A stretch of DNA of 64,000 bases from Clostridium novyi NT (lineage in GTDB: Bacteria; Bacillota; Clostridia; Clostridiales; Clostridiaceae), in the NCBI RefSeq assembly GCF_000014125.1, contig NC_008593.1:2108001-2172000 (forward strand). Direction: 5' to 3'. Shown in pieces: positions 19,537 through 27,845 of this stretch. Numbering within the stretch: position 1 is the stretch's first letter; each line of letters begins with the position of its first letter. Made by a program: the position numbers and the translations under genes. The notes under the pieces were generated by a model. That model saw only the letters and a list, made by a program, of their open reading frames with translations, was not told the origin of the DNA and made no database searches.

Positions 19537-20976
19537 TTACGCCAAAATTCTTTTATGCGATAGCATTCGAAAAATATTTATTATGTATGTTAATTTGGAA
19601 TAAATTTGAATTAATGTACACAAAAAATAATGCGATAGCACCATGGCTATCTTTTTCATATTCTGAACTGCCGCTGTAAGTAAGCATTGTTCAGAAACAT
19701 TTTTAATTCCTCGCATGCGACAATAACGTAGCCCATGTAATTCTTTTGAATCAGCAAAGCTACGCTCAATCTTTTCTTTACGTCGTTTGTAAATACTTTT
19801 ACCTTTTTCTGTTTTAGTAAAGCTAAAAATTTGATCTTTATAGTCTTCCCAAACATGACGACGTATAGTTCTATTAATGGATTTATCAGATGTTAAGCAA
19901 TTATTTTTATATTTGCAATAAGCACAATGCTCCGCATTACTTAAATATTCTTTATAACCTTCCCTCGTAGTAGTTCTATATTTTAAAAAGCAATTATTAA
20001 TACACACATATCCATCTAATTCTTTAACATACTGAAATCTATATTTTGTATATTTTCCTTTAACATGGGGTCCTAAACGGAACCCAAAAACACCTTGATA
20101 ATTTTTGTCTGAAATTTGTTTACAAATAGGATTCGTAGAATATCCGGCATCTGCTACTAAATATTTTGTATTAAAATTAAACTTTTCTATTTGAGTTTCT
20201 ATTCTTTTAACATAAGGATCTACATCGTTTATATTCCCGGGAGTAACATGAACGTCTGTTATAATATTATACTTTCCGTCAACAGTTCTATGATCTAAAT
20301 AAAAAAAGCCTTTAGGTTTTCCATCTCTAACCATATATCCACTGTCTGGATCAGTTGTACTTACTGTTATTTCCTTAGTTTCAGCTATTTTAGTCTTTTT
20401 TTTTAGAGGCTTTTTATTATGATTAATTCTATCTTTATTAATGTCATTCTCTAATTCATCAAAGTATTCCTTTGTGGATTTAGTTATTTCTTTTTTAATA
20501 AATTTATGTTTATTAGCGTTAGCTTTTAAGTGAGTAGAATCAGTATATAGAATTTTGCCATCAACCAAGTTTCTATTAATAGCTTGAAATACAATATTAT
20601 CAAATATTTCTTGATGTATATTTGTATTACTAAATCTTTTTGTTCTATTCTGGCTTATAGTGGAATGACTTGGTATTTTATCAGTAAGTCCATATCCTAA
20701 AAACCATCTGTAAGCTACATTTACCTGGATTTCTTTTACAAGCTGACGCTCTGAACGTATACCGAATAGGTATCCGATAAAAAGCATTTTAAATAATACA
20801 ACTGGGTCTACTGAAGGTCTGCCATTATCAGGACAATATAAATCCTTAGTTAAATCTCTTATAAATGAAAAATCTATGTATTTATCTATTTTTCTAAGTA
20901 TATGATTTTCAGGTACTAAATTTTCTATATAAACTAGTTCTAATTGATTTTGTTTTCTTTCATTATTAGTAAGCAT
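19537..20976 (-). CDS. IS1182-family DDE transposase
   Basis: 479 aa, full length. N-terminal domain with [20 protein letters not shown] and [30 protein letters not shown] domain with [15 protein letters not shown] (first Asp), [14 protein letters not shown] (second Asp) and the C-terminal [20 protein letters not shown] containing the Glu. A Cys cluster ([10 protein letters not shown]) sits before the last motif as in this family. No frameshift or stop, so the element may still be active. Confidence 0.93.
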   Translation of the reverse strand: MLTNNERKQNQLELVYIENLVPENHILRKIDKYIDFSFIRDLTKDLYCPDNGRPSVDPVVLFKMLFIGYLFGIRSERQLVKEIQVNVAYRWFLGYGLTDKIPSHSTISQNRTKRFSNTNIHQEIFDNIVFQAINRNLVDGKILYTDSTHLKANANKHKFIKKEITKSTKEYFDELENDINKDRINHNKKPLKKKTKIAETKEITVSTTDPDSGYMVRDGKPKGFFYLDHRTVDGKYNIITDVHVTPGNINDVDPYVKRIETQIEKFNFNTKYLVADAGYSTNPICKQISDKNYQGVFGFRLGPHVKGKYTKYRFQYVKELDGYVCINNCFLKYRTTTREGYKEYLSNAEHCAYCKYKNNCLTSDKSINRTIRRHVWEDYKDQIFSFTKTEKGKSIYKRRKEKIERSFADSKELHGLRYCRMRGIKNVSEQCLLTAAVQNMKKIAMVLSHYFLCTLIQIYSKLTYIINIFRMLSHKRILA

Positions 20977-21107
20977 TTTTCCTCCGTAGGAGCCCTAACG
21001 GGCTAAAAGATTTATTGGTTTAAAATATATATTCTACATAAAAACTAAAAACCCTTTTTGTAATAAATGTAAAAAGGCTGTTGACAAATTATGTTTATCA
21101 ACAGCAT

Positions 21108-21133
21108 GAAACAGCCTAAAAACTAGGCTGTTA
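21108..21133. repeat. 26-bp direct repeat, right flank of the IS
   Basis: Second copy of the hairpin GAAACAGCCTA-AAAAC-TAGGCTGTTA. It lies 14 bp after the stop of the Cof-type phosphatase gene (minus strand), so it is probably that gene's terminator and the original target site of the insertion. Confidence 0.8.
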
Positions 21134-21146
21134 AACTTTAAATTAT

Positions 21147-21956
21147 TTATTTCATAAAATAGTCTATAGCGTAGCTAACTCCATTTTCATCATTTGATAA
21201 AGTAATAAAATCTGCTAATCTCTTTATTTCTATATTTGCATTTGCCATAGCAACACCAAGACCTGCCACCTTAAACATACCTATATCATTTAACTCATCG
21301 CCAATAACCATGATATCTTTATGATCTATATTTAAATGCTCTGCTAATTTAGATAATCCATAACCTTTGTCTACATTCTTAGCCATTATTTCAATTAAAT
21401 AAGGCATACTTCTAACTACATAGCAACTGTTTATAATATTTTTATCCATGTTTTCAATTATATTATCAATTTTGTGAGAGTTATCCATAATCATAATTTT
21501 TACAAGCTTTAAGTTTTCTATACTGTCTTTGCTTTTATCAAACATTTTTATTGTTTTAAATACTAAATCTGCATCACGTTTCATCTCTTCATTGATTTCA
21601 CAATTATAAGCTAAATAATCCTTGTCTGTTACTAATACTACACCTATTTCTTTGTCTTCAAGATAGCTCAAAATTTTATTTGTTTCTTCCACATTTAAAT
21701 ATTTAGCAGATATAGTTTTAGTGTCATTTCCATTACTAACATAGCTTCCATTTTGGCTTATGATGTATTCATCATCTTTGCACAACCCAATTTCCTTTGC
21801 ATAAGGTTCTATTCCACTGTAAGGTCTTCCAGTACATATAGCTACTCTTATACCTCTTTTCATAGCTTCATTAATTGTAGCTATGTTTTCTTTAGATACC
21901 TTCTTATCACTATTTAATAATGTTCCATCCATATCAATTGCTATTAATTTGTACAC
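21147..21956 (-). CDS. Cof-type HAD-superfamily sugar phosphatase
   Basis: 269 aa. Class IIB HAD hydrolase (Cof/YidA-like), cytosolic phosphatase for small phosphorylated metabolites. Motif I DMDGTLLNSDKK (Asp8 nucleophile, Asp10), motif II CTGRP, Lys in the KGYGLSKLAEHL region, motif IV MVIGDELNDIGMF. The C-terminal VAMANANIEIKRLADFIT is the family ending. GTG start behind AAAAGGTG. Substrate cannot be read from sequence because these enzymes are promiscuous. Confidence 0.92.
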   Translation of the reverse strand: MYKLIAIDMDGTLLNSDKKVSKENIATINEAMKRGIRVAICTGRPYSGIEPYAKEIGLCKDDEYIISQNGSYVSNGNDTKTISAKYLNVEETNKILSYLEDKEIGVVLVTDKDYLAYNCEINEEMKRDADLVFKTIKMFDKSKDSIENLKLVKIMIMDNSHKIDNIIENMDKNIINSCYVVRSMPYLIEIMAKNVDKGYGLSKLAEHLNIDHKDIMVIGDELNDIGMFKVAGLGVAMANANIEIKRLADFITLSNDENGVSYAIDYFMK

Positions 21957-22024
21957 TTATAAATCACCTTTTCTTTTGTATGTTGTATTTACATCCCCTT
22001 AACCTTAAATTTCACATAAACGTA

Positions 22025-22474
22025 TTAATCAAGCAACTTACCCTCTAAGTAAGAATACTGTAAGTATTGTGGATTACTGTAATATACAGATGAATTAAAA
22101 TCTGATATTTCATCACTTATAAATGAGTTAAATACTTCAAATAAAACATCCACCAAATTATTTTGCTCTGAAAGTACACTTACTATTAATCTTTGATACA
22201 CTTTTCCGATAGACTCAACACTTGGAACATTATATTCACATAACGCAACAGTATCAAAATCACCCTCTTGTATATTAAAATATTCTATTATTTCATCTGA
22301 AACTTGTTCAAATGATAAACAATGATTAACCTCTGCAATTTCTAATTGTCTTTGTAGTTCTTTCTTACCTAAAATTTGAACAATTGTTGACCTTCTATTT
22401 TTAGTTTTTCTCCCTATAAATTCTATAAGAGAACATACATAGAATAAATCATTTTTTAATTCATCACTAATCAA
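22025..22474 (-). CDS. Conserved clostridial hypothetical, possibly partner of a DUF3990-type gene
   Basis: 149 aa. No named domain recognised. Begins MISDELKNDLFYVCSLIEFIG and ends with a Tyr-rich stretch (SVYYSNPQYLQYSYLEGKLLD). The frame opens at a TTG at 22492, but AGAGGTG 6 nt before the TTG at 22474 favours the later start. From memory, similar proteins in clostridia lie beside DUF3990 genes, and a 13-codon remnant resembling a DUF3990 start lies directly upstream (22495-22536). A toxin-module partner role is therefore a weak inference. The protein looks intact. Confidence 0.6.
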   Translation of the reverse strand: MISDELKNDLFYVCSLIEFIGRKTKNRRSTIVQILGKKELQRQLEIAEVNHCLSFEQVSDEIIEYFNIQEGDFDTVALCEYNVPSVESIGKVYQRLIVSVLSEQNNLVDVLFEVFNSFISDEISDFNSSVYYSNPQYLQYSYLEGKLLD

Positions 22475-22494
22475 TAATTTCACCTCTTTCAAAT

Positions 22495-22536
22495 TTAAGG
22501 CAATTTAACAATCTCCCCTGAAGCATGATATAACAT
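22495..22536 (-). pseudogene. Truncated start of a DUF3990-like gene
   Basis: A 13-codon frame MLYHASGEIVKLP then stop, with a strong AAGGAGTG ribosome site. The sequence resembles the N-terminus of DUF3990 proteins (MILYHGS-type start), which normally run well over 100 residues. It stops two codons before the next ribosome site. Either a deletion relic or a leader peptide; the resemblance is short and needs a search. Confidence 0.4.
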
Positions 22537-22690
22537 ATAAAATATCACTCCTTATTACCCATAAGATATGTTATCTATTATTGTTTATATTATATATTAT
22601 AACTTACCTATATTAAACCTTTTACTCTTGGCTAATTTTTCAAGTTCCAATTTCAGTTTAATCTCTCTACTAAAAACAACACAAGAAAAA

Positions 22691-22712
22691 TAGCCTAAAA
22701 ACTAGACTGTTA
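22691..22712. repeat. Degenerate third copy of the IS-flanking hairpin
   Basis: TAGCCTAAAAACTAGACTGTTA differs from the repeats at 19471 and 21108 at three positions. It sits at the end of a decayed minus-strand frame, so it may be a related terminator or the scar of a lost insertion. Confidence 0.5.
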
Positions 22713-22866
22713 TATTATAATCTATAAACTGAATTTTATAAAAATCCTCTAAATCCTGTATGCTTATATCTTCAATTGTTGTATTTTAAATTTCTTCTGC
22801 TGTTGGAATTGATTTTTCCACTTCATCATAAATTTCATATAATTTCAATATAAAAACACTTATTCC
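22702..22866 (-). pseudogene. Decayed gene fragment
   Basis: The minus strand reads LKLYEIYDEVEKSIPTAEEI, stop, then NTTIEDISIQDLEDFYKIQF before a final stop. Composition is coding-like on both sides of the internal TAA, and the frame is preceded by another stop, so this is the 3' part of a broken gene. Family not recognised. The rest of 22537-23012 shows no gene. Confidence 0.35.
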
Positions 22867-23012
22867 TTAATACTCCGCCTCTATGATATTATTAATACAT
22901 CAATAACTTTGTAAAACTTTTGGGAAATAAAAAACTACAAAAATAAAAACTAATAATTGTATTTTTACGAATAAATAACGGCATTAAGAAGCCATATATA
23001 CTATTACAATTA

Positions 23013-23043
23013 GGATGTAAAATACCTTTTACATCCCTTTTTT
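23013..23043 (+). terminator. Intrinsic terminator in the XRE leader
   Basis: GGATGTAAAA, loop TACC, TTTTACATCC then CTTTTTTT. A textbook plus-strand terminator, but no intact plus-strand gene ends before it; it lies about 100 bp upstream of the XRE start. It is either an orphan of a lost gene or a leader attenuator. Confidence 0.8.
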
Positions 23044-23141
23044 CTCACTATGTAAAAGCCCTTTGATAGCCTATTTCTCTTGAAGGTTATATGATAACTT
23101 TAGATCAAGAGAAACAAAAACAACATAAAGGAGGTAATGTC

Positions 23142-23729
23142 TTGAATCTTCATACTCAAATAAAGAAATATAGAACAAACTTGAACTTGTCACAAGAAGA
23201 ACTAGCAGAAAAAGTTTACGTCACTAGACAAACTATTTCTAATTGGGAAAACAATAAAAGTTACCCAGATATTCATAGTCTTCTTCTACTAAGTTCATTA
23301 TTCAATATATCTCTTGATCAATTAATCAAAGGAGATATAAAGATTATGAAAGAACAAATTAATAAAAGTGAACTTGAAAAATTCAATCGTGATGGATCAG
23401 TATTTACAATATTATTAATAGTATTAATTGTGTCTAGCGTCCCACTAGCTGTATTTTTCCATTATTACGGCCTATTTATTTCAGGTATAATATGGATTAT
23501 ATCAATGTTCTATGGTCATAGACTTGAGATATATAAAAAGAATAATGATATTCAAACATATAAAGAAATTGTAGAATTTACTAAAGGAAAGAGACTAGAC
23601 GAAATTGAAAGGGCACAAGAATATGGCAAAAGACCATATCAAAAGTTTCTAGCAGTTTTTATATGTTGTCTCATATCATTTGTTGTTTGTATGTTATTCG
23701 TGTGGTTATTGAAATCATATATATTTTAA
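23142..23729 (+). CDS. XRE-family regulator with C-terminal membrane segments
   Basis: 195 aa. N-terminal Cro/CI-type HTH (QIKKYRTNLNLSQEELAEKV, then VTRQTISNWENNKSYPD) and three hydrophobic segments in the C-terminal half (about residues 85-105, 107-122 and 170-192), so a membrane-tethered DNA-binding protein. The open frame begins 17 codons upstream, but GGAGG 7 nt before the TTG at 23142 fixes the start at LNLHTQIKKYR. Such regulators often control adjacent bacteriocin, resistance or transport genes, but no such partner lies here. A strong terminator follows. Confidence 0.85.
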   Translation: MNLHTQIKKYRTNLNLSQEELAEKVYVTRQTISNWENNKSYPDIHSLLLLSSLFNISLDQLIKGDIKIMKEQINKSELEKFNRDGSVFTILLIVLIVSSVPLAVFFHYYGLFISGIIWIISMFYGHRLEIYKKNNDIQTYKEIVEFTKGKRLDEIERAQEYGKRPYQKFLAVFICCLISFVVCMLFVWLLKSYIF

Positions 23730-23780
23730 AAAATATTTCAATATCATTACTTTAATAATAGAGATTTAAAAATAAAATAT

Positions 23781-23841
23781 ATCAGAATAAAAAACCTTAG
23801 AAGCCATAATAAATTATGCATCCAAGGTTTTTTATTCTGAT
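23781..23841 (+). terminator. Terminator after the XRE gene
   Basis: ATCAGAATAAAAAACCTT and its perfect 18-bp complement enclose 25 nt. The right arm includes a T run; on the minus strand the same hairpin follows the guaA-tail relic and could have been its terminator. Confidence 0.75.
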
Positions 23842-23882
23842 AGCCACTGAATAGTTGCCAGTGGTTTTGAAGTTACACATTT
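23832..23882 (-). pseudogene. Displaced relic of a guaA 3' end
   Basis: The minus strand reads KCVTSKPLATIQWLSE then TAA. The last codons of the intact guaA at 31825 read [14 protein letters not shown] then TAA. Fourteen codons align with few changes, and at DNA level 23844-23879 matches 31832-31867 with five mismatches. It lies outside the present island, so it looks like a leftover attachment site from an older integration at guaA. Confidence 0.75.
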
Positions 23883-23892
23883 ATATTCCTTT

Positions 23893-24108
23893 TTACAGAA
23901 TAGTTTCAAGTACTTCATATTTTACAATGAAAGAGGTATTTAAAACATTCCTTCTGTACACTTTAGCTTTAATAATACTTCTTATCCCCTTCAAACTTTC
24001 AAGTTCTTTGTATTTTTTATATGCTTCAAATTCTGAATCACATTTAAAAATTTCTTTCCCATATGTTTTAGAATTACATAACACTAACAATTCTATTGAT
24101 TCTGTCAT
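23893..24108 (-). CDS. 71-aa hypothetical protein between two guaA-end copies
   Basis: Begins MTESIELLVLCNSKTYGKEI and ends VLNTSFIVKYEVLETIL. The frame opens 13 codons earlier, but AAGGAAGG lies upstream of the ATG at 24108, so I choose that start. No family recognised. Predicted mixed alpha/beta, basic in the second half. It lies between the guaA relic (23832) and the left repeat of the island, so it is probably cargo of an older inserted element. Confidence 0.5.
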   Translation of the reverse strand: MTESIELLVLCNSKTYGKEIFKCDSEFEAYKKYKELESLKGIRSIIKAKVYRRNVLNTSFIVKYEVLETIL

Positions 24109-24207
24109 ATTATTTTTTACCTTCCTTTTATAACTTTTATATGTCAATTACATTTTAAAATAATAAGCAAAGTTAACCAACCTTTTTTAATTATAATTAT
24201 AAAATAA

Positions 24208-24257
24208 GCCCATTTTGTAGGTTATTGATAAAATAACTACTACAAAACAGGCTTTAA
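24208..24257 (-). terminator. guaA-type terminator copy at the left island junction
   Basis: AGCCCATTTTGTAG pairs with CTACAAAACAGGCT around 20 nt (one C-A mismatch on the plus strand, a G-T wobble on the minus strand). It is the counterpart of the terminator at 31751-31800 that follows the real guaA. Confidence 0.6.
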
Positions 24258-24293
24258 AATTTAAACTAATATTCTATTTTTATTCCCACTCAA
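24229..24293. repeat. Left attachment-site repeat of the guaA island
   Basis: 65 bp matching 31774-31838 at 64 positions. Identity ends inside TTGAGTGGGAATAA (minus strand), the last codons and stop of guaA. Weaker similarity continues to the left through the terminator. This is the expected product of site-specific integration at the guaA 3' end. Confidence 0.88.
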
Positions 24294-24443
24294 GAACTTT
24301 ATTCTTATTAAAATCCACTTATAATCAATCATTCCAAAAATTATTCTTATTTTGGTGGTGTTTATGGTGGGAAATTTTATTTATTATAATAATATTTTTC
24401 ATAAAATATAAAAATACTATTTGACTAATTCTATATAATTATT

Positions 24444-25877
24444 TTATCTCTTTCTTTGTATTTTCATTTGAGCATTAATAATTGAAAGAGTTTCAGAAAT
24501 TCTCCCCCATCTCTCATTTAATTTTTTTATTATCTTCAATCCATCAGTAAAACCTAATTCTACCAAAATATAATATTCTAATATATAAAGTAAACTTCTA
24601 TTGTATATAGATAGTTCACTTTCTGTTAAAACTCTACTTCTTTCTTTAATTGCTTCATCATAATGTATATAATAATTTCTAGTATTAGCAATTACCTTTG
24701 GAAAATCATAATATTTAATATCTCCTGTATCGAAGTGTATTTGAAATTCAGCTAATAATAAATCTGCTAATCTACTTTCTAACGTAATAAACTTATAAGA
24801 ATTTGCTATCAAAAAAGTTGTATCCTTTTCAACCCATTCTTTAGGTCTATTATTTAAAATTTTTGTTTTTATTCTTTCTTTAAAATCACTTAAATTATTT
24901 GTTTTAAACCTAGAATGATATGTCTCTAATGCTTGAACTATATTTAAGAAAACTCGTATATTAGAAATTGTTTTAGAGTATATAATTTCTAAATATAATT
25001 CTATAACTGGTTCAAATGTCTCGTACTTTGAAAAATACTTTGAAAAACTATCGTTATTAATTAACTCAGAAAGATTAATCCATTTCATAGTTTCTACGTA
25101 ATCTACTTTACTTTCCTCATTATTTAAATCACAACTAATAATTTCAATTAGTCTTTCTACTTTCTTTTTATCATACATATCATAAATATTATTGGACATT
25201 CCTGTTAATTTACTTGGATATATATTTCTTAATGTAGAAAGTTCCATTAATCTTTTTATCTTATTAAATATTTCTACAAACTTATCAATTGATTGTTCAT
25301 TTTTAAAGATAATTGCTATATTACCACTCTGATTTAGAACTATGTTTTCTTTTAAAAGGTCATGTGAAACAACTGGTAACATACTATTACTCACCCAATA
25401 TTCAACAACAAATTCATCATTTTTATAAACTTCTTTTTTTACATCACCATTATGTGACAATTCAAAATTATCGCTAATTTTATATGCAGAAATACCTCCC
25501 CATGCCAATATATTAGCCATTCTAAAATTCATCCTACTAAGTTCTAACTTTTTATCCGTTTTTTCTCCTACACCTTTAACCAAATATTTAGAATGATAAG
25601 TATAAACACTTCTCCCTTCCGATATATTATTACTCATACCTTGTCTTTTACAGCTAATTAATGAAAATTTAAATCCTGTACTAAGCTCTCCTACTAAAAA
25701 ATCAATATTCATAGGTAAATCCAATAAACTTGCTCGTGCTTTTGCTATATTAATATTTATTAATATACCACCTTCATTTTCATTTATATAAAGATCACAT
25801 CTATACTCTTGGTCATTGAGATATACCTTGCCACTTCCCGTATAATTTAATCCATGTTTACACCTTAATCCTTCCAT
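24444..25877 (-). CDS. ApeA-like HEPN protein, probable phage-defence factor
   Basis: 477 aa. The N-terminal half (about 1-230) is a beta-rich region beginning MEGLRCKHGLNYTGSGKVYL, as in ApeA-type proteins; the C-terminal half is helical and carries ANTRNYYIHYD at about residue 405, the HEPN Rx4-6H ribonuclease motif (Arg and His six apart). ApeA proteins are described as abortive-infection nucleases that act after phage infection. Monocistronic, between the left repeat and the integrase. The HEPN motif is visible; the ApeA assignment comes from motif context and memory of the family. It looks intact, so this may be the functional cargo of the island. Confidence 0.75.
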   Translation of the reverse strand: MEGLRCKHGLNYTGSGKVYLNDQEYRCDLYINENEGGILININIAKARASLLDLPMNIDFLVGELSTGFKFSLISCKRQGMSNNISEGRSVYTYHSKYLVKGVGEKTDKKLELSRMNFRMANILAWGGISAYKISDNFELSHNGDVKKEVYKNDEFVVEYWVSNSMLPVVSHDLLKENIVLNQSGNIAIIFKNEQSIDKFVEIFNKIKRLMELSTLRNIYPSKLTGMSNNIYDMYDKKKVERLIEIISCDLNNEESKVDYVETMKWINLSELINNDSFSKYFSKYETFEPVIELYLEIIYSKTISNIRVFLNIVQALETYHSRFKTNNLSDFKERIKTKILNNRPKEWVEKDTTFLIANSYKFITLESRLADLLLAEFQIHFDTGDIKYYDFPKVIANTRNYYIHYDEAIKERSRVLTESELSIYNRSLLYILEYYILVELGFTDGLKIIKKLNERWGRISETLSIINAQMKIQRKR

Positions 25878-25973
25878 TAATTTTACTTTCTTATAATCAT
25901 AATAACTTTCTTCTAGAAAAATTATTTTGAAAGAATACTAAGCACTTTTTCCATAATTACATATACTTTTTAT

Positions 25974-26160
25974 TTAAAAATCACTAATTAACTTTTTACA
26001 TGCTTCAAAATACTTCATAGTACGTTTTAAATCATTATCATATATTTCAGATAATTTTCTATATAATCCATATACTTTTGATTCTTAGGCTTAGTTAATA
26101 TTTCAACTGCAATAACAATTTCTTATGAGAAACCATAATTCAATAAGTCATTTCTATTTT
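25974..26160 (-). pseudogene. Frameshifted gene fragment
   Basis: Two overlapping minus-strand frames read coding-like in sequence: LTKPKNQKYMDYIENYLKYM, then after a shift RKLSEIYDNDLKRTMKYFEA followed by CKKLISDF and a stop. Together they look like the C-terminus of one protein with a frameshift. Family not recognised. The remaining sequence of 25878-26240 shows nothing else. Confidence 0.4.
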
Positions 26161-26240
26161 AATAATCGTTTAAATTTCAAATATCCACTTTTTAAGTTAA
26201 TTATATCTAATTATTAATTTCAAAGTCCATTCCAAATGCA

Positions 26241-26343
26241 ATTTACAGTTAGGCTCTCGGAGCATAATTCTTTGACCTTACCGCCTATCCTAGAAAAAGG
26301 CTCATACCATAACTAGGTTATCATGCTCCTACTCACTGTAAAT
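26241..26343 (-). ncRNA. Compact structured RNA-like element after the integrase
   Basis: Nested inverted repeats: ATTTACAGT (26241-26249) with ACTGTAAAT (26335-26343); GGAGCAT (26259-26265) with ATGCTCC (26323-26329); CCTAG (26289-26293) with CTAGG (26313-26317). The segment is clearly richer in G and C than its AT-rich flanks and has no open frame. Strand is a guess from the flanking genes. It does not resemble a tRNA, tmRNA, SRP, RNase P or a riboswitch class I know. It may be a mobile-element RNA or an old attachment or end structure. Confidence 0.4.
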
Positions 26344-26375
26344 GGTAAACCCTACGGGCATTTTCCATTAAACAA

Positions 26376-27621
26376 CTAAATCAACCTCATCTTATTATTA
26401 ACCGATTGATTTCCATTAAATTTAAGTTTAGTTAACTTAGCAATATCAATTTTTATATTTCCACTTATCTTTTTAGCTATTTCAATATCTGCTCCACTCC
26501 ATAAATGTGAATAATGTTTAAGAGTAATCTCTGGACTAGAATGCTCCATACATTGTGATAAAACAAGAACCAATACATTAAATTTATTAATTAGGTACAA
26601 AGCATGAGAGTGACTTAATCCCTTTGCTTGTATCTTCTTTACTACCGCTAATTTTGAATATCTAGTAATTATCCTATATATAGTTGACTTAATCATGGGA
26701 CTACCATCATAAGAAAATACAAAGCATTCTTCACCCCCTAACCCAATCTATCTTTGTCTATTTCTCCAATCTTTTAAAATCTTTACTGTATCATCATCTA
26801 AAGCAATTATTCTTTTACCATCTTCTGTTTTTGTATAAGAATTTTTTCTCCACTCTTTTCTATTTTTAACTATCAACATATGATGAACTTTTAAACGTTT
26901 CTTTTCTAAATCTACATCATTCCAATATAGAGCAGTTCCTTCGTTAACTCTAATTCCAGTCATATAATAAACCCATAACATTACAAAATTTAAATGCTCA
27001 TAAAAATCTTTTATATAAATTTGATTAATAACTTTTTCAAACTCTTTTTTAGTCCAATATGGAACTATAGTTTTACCTTTAGATATAGCTTTGACTTTTT
27101 TTGAAACATTCTTTTCTAAGTATTGCATTTCAACTGCTTTATCTAAACTTTTTCTTAAAGTTCCAAATAAAATACTACAATACCCTTGTGAAAATCCTTC
27201 TCCACCACTTTCTTTATCAGTTAATATAAATTTCCTATAATTTTGAATATCTTCTATTGCAATATTTCTAAGTTGAATATCGCCAAATCTTTTAATTAGT
27301 TTATTAAATATTGCTTTTCTAGTACTAAAAGTACTTTCCTCAACATCTGTTCTATAATATGAAATATATACTTCTCTCATAAGTCATTTTATAATTTGAA
27401 TAACTTTCAGCTTTATGATATTCTCTTTTTAAACGAGTTAACTCTTTATTAGATTCTAAAGCGGAAGAAAATGGCTTTCCATTCCTATCTTTTCTTCCTT
27501 TTTTTCTTATTCTTTTTCCAGTAATCTTATCAATTCCAAATTCTGATTGATAAAAAAATCTTCCTTTATTATCTACATAAACGCCTGGATACTTCGTTGT
27601 ATATTGTGTTTTTTTATTCAT
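26376..27621 (-). pseudogene. Tyrosine integrase, inactivated
   Basis: Originally about 415 aa. ATG at 27621 overlaps the excisionase stop (ATGAATAA). The N-terminal arm-binding domain (KYPGVYVDNKGRFFYQSEFG) runs into a frameshift near 27380; the core domain then continues in another frame (VYISYYRTDVEESTFSTRKA) to a TAG at 26748 after DWRNRQR, and the same frame resumes with FSYDGSPMIKSTIYRIITRY. Box I Arg is present (TGIRVNEG) and the nucleophile Tyr is in KHYSHLW, but the box II Arg is lost (GLSHSHA where LRHSHA is expected). Three lesions make it inactive. It is the integrase that must have targeted guaA. Confidence 0.88.
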
Positions 27622-27823
27622 TAATACCACTCTTTTCTATTTCAAAAGAAACTCCTAAAATTTCTTCAACAACTTCTCTTGGCACTCTTCCCAAACGTTT
27701 ATTATTGTAATACGGACAACCTCTTTGAACCATAATAGCTTTAGCTTGTCTAACTAAAGATATAGCTTGATATTTTTTATATCCCATTCTCATTAAATCA
27801 TCTTTACATACAGTAACACCCAT
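27614..27823 (-). CDS. DUF3173 excisionase-like protein
   Basis: 69 aa. Winged-helix-type small DNA-binding protein found beside tyrosine integrases in integrative elements of Firmicutes, presumed excisionase or directionality factor. Recognised from KDDLMRMGYKKYQAISLVRQ and YYNNKRLGRVPREVVEEILG. It overlaps the integrase start by eight bases, so translation is coupled. Intact, unlike the integrase. Confidence 0.85.
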   Translation of the reverse strand: MGVTVCKDDLMRMGYKKYQAISLVRQAKAIMVQRGCPYYNNKRLGRVPREVVEEILGVSFEIEKSGINE

Positions 27824-27845
27824 CTTTTACTCTCCCTTCTGTATA

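Larger units (their letters stand above)
19497..21107 (-). mobile_element. IS1182-family insertion sequence, apparently complete
   Basis: About 1.6 kb between identical 26-bp direct repeats. The outermost bases form a weak terminal inverted repeat (CAGATTGTTCAAAAA on the left; on the right, read inward, ATGCTGTTGATAAAC). The single open frame encodes an intact transposase on the minus strand. The right end carries a further palindrome (GCTGTTGA at 21077 with TCAACAGC at 21098). Size and organisation fit IS1182. Exact ends are inferred from the repeats. Confidence 0.85.

Noticed and set aside
26241..26343. A tRNA or tRNA-like gene
   Set aside because: The stems do not give an acceptor, D, anticodon and T-arm arrangement, and there is no TTCRA-type T-loop or CCA end.
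26376..27380. Two separate small recombinase genes
   Set aside because: Both parts lie in one frame separated by a single TAG, with recombinase sequence continuing between them, so they are one broken gene.
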